From positions 124,001 to 188,000 of the forward strand of contig OY725494.1 of assembly GCA_963281255.1 (NCBI GenBank): a DNA stretch of 64,000 nt, in the 5' to 3' direction. The stretch comes from Aphrocallistes beatrix. Its lineage: Eukaryota > Porifera > Hexactinellida > Sceptrulophora > Aphrocallistidae. The position numbers and the translations under genes are program-made. The notes beneath the pieces are model-generated. The model made no database searches. It was not told where the DNA came from and saw only the letters and a list, made by a program, of their open reading frames with translations. Positions 1 to 9,398 of the stretch are shown piece by piece. The stretch's first letter is position 1; the number at the start of each line of letters is the position of its first letter.

Positions 1-699
1 ATCGTCCCTGCCACCTCTCCAGACACGACACAAGTTTTCACACCTCCACCAGGCGATGTCCAATGTGTCCATTGCAGCCTGTTTATGCCACCTTTACGCT
101 TGGCTATGCATGAACGCCACTGTAAACTCTCTACATACCGATGTCCCGATTGTAATGAGTGCATTCCACTTGCAGCTAAGACCAAACACCCTTTCATCGT
201 GCATACCAAACTCAGATGTTGTTGTGGGGAAGTGTACACACAGTATGATTTGAATGCACATCAATTGACTTCCTGTCAAAAACGAATTGTCAAATGTACG
301 CATAAATGGTGTAACTTCTCTTTCCCGATGGATGAGATTAATCTACACGAGACGACTTGTGGAACCCGCGTGACTTCCTGCCCAATTTGCAGTGTTGATA
401 GTACGTTCATGGAGCTGGAATCGCATCTTTTCGCTTTCCACACTGTTGACGTAGCACGGATTAACTGGGCAGTTCCACTTAGTGCCCAAGCTTTGAAAAA
501 ATCCGATTCAACCACGAATGGATTAAGATGTAACTGTGGAGTGAGTTTTACACAACTTGATGATTTGCAAGTTCACCAACTGACTTCCTGTTCCCTCCTC
601 TCTTCTAGTAATGAGAAAGTCGTAGAACCAAAGGTAAACGGCGAAGTTGCGTGTGAAAAACCGCAGGAACCTGTGAATGAGGGTATTGAACTTGATTGA
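1..699 (+). CDS. XAF1/TRAFD1-like TRAF-type zinc-finger protein (3' part)
   Basis: The reading frame is open from the first base of the window to TGA at 697-699, so the 5' part lies outside. The visible 232 residues hold repeated TRAF-type/C2H2-like fingers: CVHC followed by HERHC, CPDC, CTHKWC followed by HETTC, and CPICS. Two segments are near duplicates (LRCCCG...HQLTSC near codon 75 and LRCNCG...HQLTSC near codon 180), which suggests internal finger duplication. The last 30 residues are charged and low-complexity. This spacing is typical of XIAP-associated factor 1 and TRAFD1 (FLN29), cytosolic regulators of apoptosis and innate signalling in vertebrates. The function in this animal is inferred from the family only, and another TRAF-like finger protein remains possible. 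Confidence 0.72.
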   Translation: MVPATSPDTTQVFTPPPGDVQCVHCSLFMPPLRLAMHERHCKLSTYRCPDCNECIPLAAKTKHPFIVHTKLRCCCGEVYTQYDLNAHQLTSCQKRIVKCTHKWCNFSFPMDEINLHETTCGTRVTSCPICSVDSTFMELESHLFAFHTVDVARINWAVPLSAQALKKSDSTTNGLRCNCGVSFTQLDDLQVHQLTSCSLLSSSNEKVVEPKVNGEVACEKPQEPVNEGIELD

Positions 700-2210
700 T
701 TTTAGTGAAGTGAGATGTGTGTAAATGATTCAAAGATGTGCTTTTCACACTCAAATATCTGAGTTTAAGTCTCGTGGTGGTGATTTTATTCTGGACAGAA
801 TTGTTTAAAAATTTTAAAATACCTCAAACTAAAGGTTTTAAACTGCAGAAATCTCCCAAAGAGTAGCTAGAGCGATTATTCATCTTTCCCCCATTTTATA
901 AAGGGTGACAAAAAAAGTTTATGAAATTTAAATTACTACTCATATTATTTTTTACTGTTTTTTAGTCAATAATTGCCTTCTAAACCATCCTTAAAGTATT
1001 ATTTCGATGTTGTTTACCTCAAAATTGATAGTTTTATATGCGAACAAATTCCCATTAGAATTATTGTAGTAGACAAAAAGTAGATGGAAGTTTTTACCAA
1101 ATCCAATTCGTACTCATTATTACTACCTTTCAATTCCCGCTCTACATTATGAATGATTATTATTCATCTCGAGGTTTCACTACAGATTCTGTTTTCTTTG
1201 CTGTTCCATTTCATCCCAAGACTTCATATAGTAATTCTCATGGTCACGTTAACTCGAAAAGTGAATTGATAAACCAATTAAATGCAACCGTATACGTAAA
1301 CAGTATTAGTATTCGCCAAAATTCTTTGTTTTGTTTGCGCTTGTGTTTATGTACAGATTCAAAATGCATCTTTAAAATAATTCCATTTGTTTCAAAGCGT
1401 GGCAAACCTCGATGATTTCTTCACAAGTTATTCTATTCTATTGCTTCTTGAGCTCATGGGGATTTATTTATACATTTTTAAGGTTTATTTTTGTTCCACG
1501 AAATAGGAGCGATAATGCATTGGCAGTTTCCCATCTTTTATATGGGAATACAATATTTAATTTGTGACTTGAATGAGTGAATAATTTCTTTACTTTAGTA
1601 TCATATGAGGTAGAGAGAATATATGGAACTACTACCGTATTTACTCAAATACTAATCCTCTCTTAAAATATCGTTTCTCAAAGAGATTTTATTATTGCTT
1701 AATGGCGAATCGTAATCTGTTTCCATCTATCAAATCTCAATAACCTTTTTTTTGGTAGGAAATTGGGAAAGTATTGAACCTTTTCTTTTAAAGTAATTTA
1801 TGAGGGAAACAATTCGTTATTGAGTACTTTTGCTGTTAAATATTAATCCATAAAACCTCTTTCAACAAACGTCTTCCATAACAACGCTATATACGTCCAA
1901 AAATCTATCAACCTTTTGGCATTTAACTAATGAGTTTAATCCATTACAGGTCGTAAACAGCTTAAGTGCTTTTATATTATGAGAATTTCAAACGTTTAGA
2001 CACGTGTTAGATGGATAAAGGTGTTAGTTTCCGCTACAACAAGGTAAACCTGTCAACGGCTGCCTATTAACAACAAGCTTTTGTAGGCGATCTGTTCCAG
2101 TTGTGAGGAAGGTTTCGTAGCATTGTGTATCTCTACACCATAAATACCCTCGACAAACGTGAATGGCCATTTCCTAGGCTATTCAGTTTGTATTGTGCAG
2201 TGAGTACATA
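700..2210. other. Intergenic AT-rich spacer
   Basis: About 1.5 kb without a supportable gene. It is AT-rich with frequent homopolymer runs. It presumably holds the 3' UTR of the zinc-finger gene and the promoter/5' UTR of the CD36-family gene. An 88-codon ORF at 1149-1415 has no recognisable composition or domain. No strong inverted repeat was seen. Confidence 0.5.
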
Positions 2211-3737
2211 ATGGATTTAAGTTTCCACGACCATCAGAAGAGATATGCGATTGCGGAAATCGCTTTAATGCGACAACGTAAACTTCTCGTATGTCTGTCC
2301 GCACTTTCTTTCCTCATGATAGCGGGTGGTCTGTCAGTAATCGCATTGGCGGGAATTTCGATGGGCTACGTTAACAAAGCCATTGCTCAGTCAGTTGCAA
2401 GTCAAATGAAACTTAGGAACGGGTCGTTACTCTACAACCAATGGACCGCTCCGGAAATAGATTTATATCACGATTATTACTTCTTCAATTGGACCAACCC
2501 TGGGGAGTTCCTCTACGGGCATAAACCGTCATTCGTCGAGGTGGGTCCGTATAAATTCCGCGAAATACGCATCAAAGAAGCTATAACACATTCCGATGAC
2601 GAGTGCTTGGTAACGTATCGGCAGAAGAAGTTTTACTCATTTGACCAGGAAGCGACTGGGAAAAAACTAAGCGAAGATGACATCATTGTCAGTTTGAATC
2701 TGCCTCTTGCAGCCGCAGCTGAAAAAACTAATTCCTTCTTCGGCGAATCTGTGTTGGATGGTCTCATCTACTTGACCGGTTCAAAATTGTTCAAAAAACT
2801 GAAGGTTAAAGACCTGATTTGGGGCTATTCCGATAGTTTTCTACGCCGTCTGCAAAACTTAGGTTTCTACTCCGGAGACAGTTTCAGTATCCACAGCACC
2901 AGTAATGATTCAATGAAAATGTCGACCGTTCATACAGGCGTTTGCATTCCATCGAAAATCGGACAATATGAAACTTGGGAGGGCAACTCAAGTCTGACAA
3001 TCTGGAAAGATAAGTATGCGAATATGATCAATGGGACTGAAGGGTTAGTATTCCAGCCTTTAGTAGAAGAAGGTGACATTCTACAAATATTTGTTGACGA
3101 AATGAAGCGTCCACTGACGATTACATATCGCGGAGAGAAACCATCACACAAAGGCATCAAGACTTTCAGATTCGCAATACCGTCTTCTGAGTTGCAAAAT
3201 TCAACTGCCAATCCTGAAAATGCTCGCTTCTACCAAAGCGGTCCGAGTGGGCTATTTTTTCTCAGTAACAGCACAACTCCAAAAGGTTTAAGCATATACG
3301 CCAGCCTGCCGCACTTCCTCTATGGTGATCCGGAGCTAACCACGAACGTGTCTGGTTTAAGTCCGCAAGAAGATGTGCATATGAGCTATGGAGACATTGA
3401 GCCTATCACCGGGGCAACACTGGCCACACACAGTCGCTTACAAGTTAATTATAAACTGCAGAAGAATAGTGTAACCTACTTCCGCAGGATCCCAGATATA
3501 ACCTATTTTCCCCTCTTCTATATCGATGTTACTGGTGAGGTTTCAGATGCTATGGCTGTCGATTTTAGAAGGAAACTAGATCTTGTGGACACTGCTAAGT
3601 CATTTTCTTGGGCAGCGATGATTGCTGGTTTCGCGCTTTTTGTCGCTGGTTTGACTGGGATTTTTTGCTTATGCATGAAATGGAAAAGTCATTTGCAATC
3701 TCCCAAACCTGGATACATTACCCTAGGACGAGATTAA
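2211..3737 (+). CDS. CD36/LIMP-2 (SCARB) family scavenger receptor
   Basis: Intronless 508-residue protein. I place the start at the ATG at 2211, because the frame upstream has only a TTG at 2193. The architecture is classic for class B scavenger receptors: a short cytosolic N-terminus, a membrane helix at about 25-50, a large lumenal/extracellular domain, a second membrane helix at about 463-485 and a tail of about 20 residues. Family hallmarks are FFNWTNP (about 91-97) and VGPYKFRE (about 111-118). Several N-glycosylation sequons are present (NGS, NWT, NDS, NSS, NGT, NST). The tail ends PGYITLGRD, so YITL could serve as a YxxPhi sorting signal, unlike the dileucine tail of vertebrate LIMP-2. 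Members bind lipids, lipoproteins or lysosomal enzymes. Length matches the family (470-510). Confidence 0.95.
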   Translation: MDLSFHDHQKRYAIAEIALMRQRKLLVCLSALSFLMIAGGLSVIALAGISMGYVNKAIAQSVASQMKLRNGSLLYNQWTAPEIDLYHDYYFFNWTNPGEFLYGHKPSFVEVGPYKFREIRIKEAITHSDDECLVTYRQKKFYSFDQEATGKKLSEDDIIVSLNLPLAAAAEKTNSFFGESVLDGLIYLTGSKLFKKLKVKDLIWGYSDSFLRRLQNLGFYSGDSFSIHSTSNDSMKMSTVHTGVCIPSKIGQYETWEGNSSLTIWKDKYANMINGTEGLVFQPLVEEGDILQIFVDEMKRPLTITYRGEKPSHKGIKTFRFAIPSSELQNSTANPENARFYQSGPSGLFFLSNSTTPKGLSIYASLPHFLYGDPELTTNVSGLSPQEDVHMSYGDIEPITGATLATHSRLQVNYKLQKNSVTYFRRIPDITYFPLFYIDVTGEVSDAMAVDFRRKLDLVDTAKSFSWAAMIAGFALFVAGLTGIFCLCMKWKSHLQSPKPGYITLGRD

Positions 3738-3974
3738 TATATTCAATTCACTCAGGCCTGTATTTAAAATGTGATATATTTTGCATTATTGCTGTTGTTT
3801 TATACTTTTCCTTACTCTTTTCAATAATTTTCCATTGACTCTGATAATTTGTCCAATTTGCCGTCACTGATTAAAATCCTCTACTACAGACCACATATTT
3901 AGCCAAAAAATACAATTTAATTATTGATTTCCTGAATCATTATAATTTTCTATCGACCAATCGTGTTAAATATA

Positions 3975-4095
3975 ATACATACTTGCCAACTGTCCCAATT
4001 TTTACCAAGATGTCCCGCTTTTTCGGGCTTATGTTGAAAATGTCCCGCGAAAACGGTCCAAAAGGTGGAATTGTCCCGCTTTCCAGTGTATAGGA
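3975..4095. mobile_element. Fragment of the TGCCAAC/TCCCGC repeat family
   Basis: Begins CTTGCCAACTGTCCC and holds repeated TGTCCCGC and TTGTCCCGC motifs. The same element recurs at 27190-27710, 30285-30430, 46191-46595, 55385-55560 and 57325-57540, where complete copies start ACATGCCAAC and end GTTGGCATGT. This copy lacks a clear right terminus. Confidence 0.55.
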
Positions 4096-4286
4096 CTGTT
4101 GAGTGGTATTTTGAGATCCTAGTATTAACTAACCATGGATTAATTAGTACCGTGGTATTTTGAGATATATCGTAGTATTCTGAGATTTTGTTTCGGATAC
4201 TCGAATGGCCTTGTGGTTCAATCGGTTTCATCGTAACTTGATAACCACCGCCACCAAAGTGTGGCACATGACACAATTTGAGGGCA

Positions 4287-4388
4287 CGCGACACAATTTA
4301 CTATGGTAGAACCCCATATGGACTATGGATAAAGTATATTTTTCATTCATGCTCCATATGGGGTCCTACCATAGTAAATTGTGTCGCG
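4287..4388. mobile_element. Short hairpin MITE before the coiled-coil gene
   Basis: Two arms of about 35 nt (4287-4321 and 4354-4388), starting CGCGACACAATTTACTATGG and pairing as near-perfect inverted repeats around a 32-nt AT-rich loop. The element ends 43 nt before the ATG at 4431, so it probably lies in the promoter or 5' UTR. Confidence 0.75.
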
Positions 4389-4430
4389 TTTTTGCAATAA
4401 TTTTGCAATAAAAAATGAATTTAGACAATA

Positions 4431-5183
4431 ATGACAGGGATATCAAAGAACTTTAAAGAGCTCTCGGTAGCATATGAAGATTTAAATACCAGATATGCGG
4501 ATTTAAGTTCTCGATTTCGCGCGATGCGAAGCACACTCTCGAACAAGTATCAGGAGAATATCCTTGCTGAACTTGAAGCTAAGACACTCGAGCTGCAAGA
4601 ATTGAGTAATAAAGTCAACTTGAGCGAGAAATTTGGTAAAAAAAATGAGGTCGAAGAAGCACATGAGTTAAAAATAAATCAACTGGAAAGTGTCATTGAT
4701 AACCAAACACGTCGAATCAAAGGATTGGAAAGGGATAGAGCTATTTTCCAGTCAGATATCCACTCTCTCACACTCGAACTGAAAGAGAAAGAGCAAACGA
4801 TCGAGCATTTAACCAAGCTAAATACTCAATTACTCCAGAATAATGAACATGAACCAACTGTGAAGGGTAAAAAATACTTTTTCAAAGTACACACGAAACA
4901 ATCGAAGCGAGCTTCAACAGTTGACGTTTTGGATATTTCGGCAAACAACCTAGAAATTCCTAGTCCCAATCCGAAATTTTCATCTGGCAAATCTTCCAAG
5001 CATAAACCACCAGTTGATCCAGATAGAATCCAGGAGGAACTCGAGAATCCTTTGCCAAGACCTCGGTCCCCTCATCCCATCTATATCCCATACCCCGAAC
5101 ACGGACATGGTGAGGTGAATCTGAGCAAATCCCTCCCAGTTAGTCCGACTTCTCCAGATGAGAGAAAGGTGTTAAATTTTTAA
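4431..5183 (+). CDS. Coiled-coil protein with proline-rich tail, unknown family
   Basis: Single-exon 250-residue ORF. Residues 1-140 are a heptad-rich, charged coiled coil (repeated L/E/K spacing, for example LEAKTLELQEL and IKGLERDRAIFQ). Residues about 145-160 are basic (GKKYFFKVHTKQSKR). The last 90 residues are proline- and serine-rich with PRPRSPHP and LPVSPTSPDER, possible SH3-binding or proline-directed kinase sites. Base composition and absence of stops support coding. A short out-of-frame ATG ORF at 4415 overlaps the start. I do not recognise a family; it could be an adaptor or cytoskeletal protein. Confidence 0.72.
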   Translation: MTGISKNFKELSVAYEDLNTRYADLSSRFRAMRSTLSNKYQENILAELEAKTLELQELSNKVNLSEKFGKKNEVEEAHELKINQLESVIDNQTRRIKGLERDRAIFQSDIHSLTLELKEKEQTIEHLTKLNTQLLQNNEHEPTVKGKKYFFKVHTKQSKRASTVDVLDISANNLEIPSPNPKFSSGKSSKHKPPVDPDRIQEELENPLPRPRSPHPIYIPYPEHGHGEVNLSKSLPVSPTSPDERKVLNF

Positions 5184-5420
5184 TTTGTGAGAGTTTTCCA
5201 AGAGATTTTATTTACATACTATTTTCAGTTTCTCCATATTTATGTTTTTTGACCTTTTTGTTGTAAATATTTTCTTTTTGTTTTGTATAGATATTTTAGC
5301 ACATTATTTTCCTGAAATGCATTGTATGTTGTAAGAGAATAGTAGTATTTCCCAACCAAAATCAATGGCTTTTGATTTTAATATAATTTAATTTTTAAAA
5401 GTTTTCATTTTCAAAGTCGT

Positions 5421-5570
5421 GGGGCATGCCTAATTTACGGGACGGGACAGAAAAGGTGCCTAATTTACGGGACGGGACAGAAAAGGTACCTAATTTACGG
5501 GACAGGACGAGTTAAGATGCCTAATTTACGGGACGGGATGCCGTCCAGTCCCGTAAATTAGGCATGCCCA
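5421..5570. mobile_element. hAT-like MITE made of tandem terminal motifs
   Basis: Starts GGGCATGCCTAATTTACGGG and ends with its reverse complement. The inside is four tandem CCTAATTTACGGGACGGGAC units, so the element is almost only repeated termini. An 8-bp duplication AAGTCGTG flanks it (5413-5420 region and directly after 5570), the target-duplication size of hAT elements. Related copies: 30551-30702, 32127-32272 and 53054-53272. Confidence 0.8.
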
Positions 5571-5712
5571 AGTCGTGGATTAAATCGATGATTTGGAAAG
5601 TATGGAATATAAATTTCTCGTTACTACCTTTCTCAAATGTATTTTCTCCAATTTTACAGTAATATTCGAGAAAATTTATCGGCAATGAAATAGTTTTGAC
5701 AGCCTAAAAGCC

Positions 5713-5887
5713 TACAGTCAACTCCGCTTAATAGGGTCACTGTTTAATCGGGCCACTTTTGGTAGTACCGGAATAGCTATCACACATAGAAGCTAATACA
5801 AAATATTTTCGGTTAATAGGGTTCTCCGCTTTGTCGGGTCAAAATGTCTTCTGCCCGATGTGACCCTATTAAGCGGAGTCGACTGTA
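5713..5887. mobile_element. pogo/Tigger-like MITE, family A
   Basis: Terminal inverted repeats TACAGTCAACTCCGCTTAAT and its complement ending GGAGTCGACTGTA, with TA at both ends as for Tc1/mariner insertions. Inside are further copies of the same end motif (TTAATAGGGTTCTCCGC). Full or partial copies: 17593, 25801, 31794, 38251, 43746, 43919, 45654, 59456 and 60251. Confidence 0.85.
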
Positions 5888-6122
5888 TTATAAGTTATGA
5901 TCATTATGCACTGAAAAGAACCTAGTTTCAAAAATGCTCTTATGCAATTGATTGAACAAGTGCTAGTTAGTCTACATCGAATGAGATAAGGCAATTTCTT
6001 GATGACTTAAAACACAGCTATATTTAGGCTACAAATCAAATTTATTCCACTAAATTGATATAAATACATCCATGCCATCCTATTCCTTAATAAACTAGCT
6101 TCACATACACACCACCATCACC

Positions 6123-6923
6123 ATGCTAATCAAGGAATTCAGAGTCATCCTGCCTTACACTCTCGCAGAATACAAAATCGCCCAACTTTATTCCACTGCC
6201 CGGGCTTCCATTAATGAGACAGGGGGTGGAGATGGCGTTGAAATTCTTGAGAACAAACCTTTCGAAAAGGACGGAGATTCAGGACAATACACACATAAAC
6301 TTTACCATCTCGAACAGAAAGTCCCGAAATTCGTTAAGTTAATTGCACCCAAAGGGTCACTAGAAATCGATGAAGAGGCTTGGAATGGCTTTCCCTATTG
6401 CAAAACTGTGCTAACGAATCCGCGTTACATGAAAGAAAACTTTATCCTTAGTGTCACCTCAAGACATATCGAAAATGACAGGGGAACCCTCGAAAACGTA
6501 CACAATTTGACGCCTGAAGAGTTAGCCAAGCGTGAAGTGATTATCATAGATCTTGTCAATGAGCCTCATCACTATGGATACAATGAGAAAGAGGATCCTA
6601 GTAAATTCCACAGTGAAAAGGCCAACCGAGGTCCGTTAAAAGAAGATTATTTGACCACACACGAACCTATCATGTGCGCATACAAACTCGTTAAAACCGA
6701 GTTCAAATGGTGGGGACTCCAGACGAAAGCCGAGAGTTTAATAGCTACCTTTAATCGTAAGTTATTCACGCGTTTCCACAGACAAACCTTTGTCTGGATG
6801 GATGAATGGTTCGGAATGACTATTGAAGATATTCGCCGTTACGAAGAGGAAACGAAAGCTGAGTTAGTCAAGCAACGGGCTATAGGTGATATTCGTGGGA
6901 CAGTAGAGAAAGATGAGAAGTGA
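6123..6923 (+). CDS. Class I phosphatidylinositol transfer protein (PITP alpha/beta type)
   Basis: Complete 266-residue single-exon gene; vertebrate PITPalpha/beta are about 270. Start ATG 6123 gives MLIKEFRVILP, matching the family N-terminus. Diagnostic stretches: NETGGGDGVE (31-40), KDGDSGQYTHKLYHL with T57 and K59 in place of the lipid-headgroup contacts T59/K61 of PITPalpha, FPYCKTV with the conserved cysteine, MCAYKLVK, FKWWGLQ with the membrane-docking tryptophan pair, and the C-terminal DDIRR-like EDIRRYEEETK. The protein exchanges phosphatidylinositol and phosphatidylcholine between membranes and supports PI4P/PIP2 synthesis. Cytosolic; no signal peptide or membrane helix. Confidence 0.97.
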   Translation: MLIKEFRVILPYTLAEYKIAQLYSTARASINETGGGDGVEILENKPFEKDGDSGQYTHKLYHLEQKVPKFVKLIAPKGSLEIDEEAWNGFPYCKTVLTNPRYMKENFILSVTSRHIENDRGTLENVHNLTPEELAKREVIIIDLVNEPHHYGYNEKEDPSKFHSEKANRGPLKEDYLTTHEPIMCAYKLVKTEFKWWGLQTKAESLIATFNRKLFTRFHRQTFVWMDEWFGMTIEDIRRYEEETKAELVKQRAIGDIRGTVEKDEK

Positions 6924-7203
6924 TGTTGTACTCTCTTGCACATAAACTGATAATTATGTTGACATTATGTACATATACATAGTACAGTTAGTAGGCAGAA
7001 ACATTCATTATTGAGTTAGAACTTGTTTGTTTTGTTTGTTTGTTTGATGATTGTATTTACATAGTTTCCTGAAGATTGGGATGAATGCAATCCAGTAACA
7101 TAGTACAAGGGTGTAGAATATATTCAGGGATTCCATATTAGTGAGATTCGACAGACCCGTTTCTCTGAATAGTAGAATGGGGATGAATAGAATGAGACTG
7201 TAT

Positions 7204-7300
7204 ATTCTGATCAGAAAACCAATGTAGAGCTTTGAAATGTAGAATTTCAATACTGGAATTTGTATTAATCAGTATTGAAGTTCCACATTGGTTTTCTAAA
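7204..7300. mobile_element. Inverted-repeat element, family P
   Basis: Arms TCAGAAAACCAATGT and ACATTGGTTTTCT flank an AT-rich inside with a smaller inverted repeat. Related copies at 16443-16540 and 59353-59645 (the latter split by a family A element) and an end fragment at about 58917-58957. Confidence 0.65.
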
Positions 7301-8266
7301 GTGTACCCTCTTGAAGTATATTGTCCCCCCTCCCCCCTTGTGGCAGTTGCCTTCGAAGTGAAGGGGGGGAGGGTGCAAATAACTTCAAAGGGGGCAACCT
7401 CGACGTAAGTTGCCCCGGGGGACACTCTACTTCGGGGGTGGGGGGTGGGGGGGCAAGTTTGTACGGTGACAGGCCACCGTACAAAATGATCCTTTTTGGG
7501 GATTAAATTGGCCGAAGTAATCTGGTTGAAACCTGGCAACCGTACCGTATCTGTGTCCCAGATATTATATTCTTGAGAGGATACTACTATAGGAGATACG
7601 CATATATTTTATTTTGGAAAGCATAGGTTTATTCATCTCATTCGGTACTATCATTGAATATAATCCACTTTAACGCCTATCTTTTAGACTCTCCAATTTC
7701 TTAATTCGATTTTTTAATTAATTTCGCTTTTACTTGTCTATACATCGTGCAACGTCATAACAAAGGTCCAGACTCCATAATTAACTAAATTGAAACTGTC
7801 TACCCTAGAAACCACTTTAAATCGGGAATTATTCTCATTATCACACCTCCAAATATGTATCTATCCGACCGGGGTGGGGAATAGGGAAAGCTGTGTCTAT
7901 CAAAAATTTTATCTCATTTATTTATTTGCGAAAATTTCATTCTAATCAGCGATCTTTTATCAAACATGACTTTTAGGAAACCTAATTATGTGGATTCACA
8001 TCGGTATTGTAGACAGAGTACCGTATGAATCTACGTAGTTAAAAAGTTTATAAACGAAAAGTAACGCCATCCTATATTTATTGATCGGAATCAGGTGTAT
8101 CCATATATGGTATAGGGATTTATATTTGTTAATAATCCTTTTTTTGTAATAACTATCTACTGCATTGGAGTCCTTATCAAAGCAGAAAACATATCTGATT
8201 AGCCATTCTAGTATTCTCATGTCGTACTAAGATATTAATGCAAATAAATTATGAGAAAACTACCAT

Positions 8267-8365
8267 TAAAACCCGACAATGACCTGGGGTCCATTCTATT
8301 TATAGCTTGGACCCCGCGTTTCTAAGGTTTCCCCGCCCAAAATGACTTAATCGGAAATGAGTTAG
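8267..8365. mobile_element. Family E repeat fragment
   Basis: Carries the motifs CCTGGGGTCCATTCTATTTA and CCCGCCCAAAATGA that recur at 13736-13805, 39818-39905, 60090-60190 and twice in the large palindrome at 49247-49663. This copy is one half of the palindromic form. Confidence 0.6.
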
Positions 8366-9398
8366 CAAAATTCATAGTCAATAATGTGAGACTTGACTTT
8401 GATTGACGCACAGAAATTAAATATTTCATTTTTGCTAATAACTCCGTTCTAAATGAGGATTTGTATTAATATTGTTTTACAGCCTCAAAATTGAGTTTAT
8501 ATAAACTAACTTGTACGTACATCCATTTGATTTTATGAATCTCCATTTTAGTAATGATGTATCCTCTTATTTCAATTAATTTTATTTCATTTACGGATGT
8601 TTTTGAGATTTAATATTTTGTTTGTATTCCTTTACATATTTTTTGAGAGTGGTATCTATGTTTAAAAAGTTCATTAATCTTCTCCAAAAGATAACGACCC
8701 GACTTAACTTCTGCTAGCTCTCTAACCCTATCCTATATCCATAGGCTGACAACTCTACTCACTACTACTCTATACGATGCTATACAAATCTTCTACTGCC
8801 TTGAAACAATGTCGAGAGAACATTATCCTATTCACAAGCCATTTCAGATTCGTATCGAGTTTCTATAGTACAATAAGTTAATATTTTAAAAGTATCATTG
8901 TTGAATTATACTATAGTAGTGTAGTAGCATGGTACATGTGCAGTTTCTATATATTATTATAGAGAGCTGCTCAATTGTATTCTACTTGCCTTCTTGACAT
9001 TTACATTACTGGAAGTTCTCATTGCAAAAGATCGGAGGAATCAGTCTTTGGAAAAGCTGGTTCAGAGATACAACAACTTGTTCATAAGTCAATGTTGTTG
9101 GAGTGATAGGATTTTCGAATCGACAAATAAAATTTCTAAAAGGGAATATTTCGCCCTCTCATGTAAGTTTTAAACTAGAAACTTTCTTTTCTTTTCTTTA
9201 CATTCGTTTACTTTAAGAATACATAAATTTTAATATTTCTCACTCGACGTCGAATATGTTTAACAATTTTATTGTTATTTCCCGATGGTTTGATGCTGAC
9301 AACATTTGCAACAAATCTGCGAAAAGTTTATGATCAATTCCATAGTATCCTTCCCAGTTATTAACATCTGATTCATTCATTTTATATTTCAATGTAGA

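Larger units (their letters stand above)
3738..4430. other. Spacer with two repeat elements
   Basis: Contains the 3' UTR of the CD36-like gene, a degenerate copy of the GCCAACTGTCCCGCTTTTT repeat at about 3975-4095, and a hairpin element at 4287-4388 directly before the next gene. Confidence 0.5.
6924..9398. other. Long spacer and collagen A 5' region
   Basis: About 2.5 kb without a protein gene. It contains an inverted-repeat element at 7204-7300, a C/G-homopolymer-rich repeat at about 7318-7545 whose ORFs on both strands are composition artefacts, and a repeat fragment at 8267-8365. Its end is the probable 5' UTR exon and UTR intron of collagen A: a GTAAGT donor at 9163 and a TGTAG acceptor ending at 9397, one base before the ATG. 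Confidence 0.6.

Noticed and set aside
1149..1415. 88-codon ORF in the first spacer
   Set aside because: No domain, AT-driven composition, no splice or promoter support and no paralogue in the window.
7138..7545. Proline-rich ORFs on both strands
   Set aside because: They arise from C/G homopolymer runs in a repeat; the overlapping frames on both strands are equally long.
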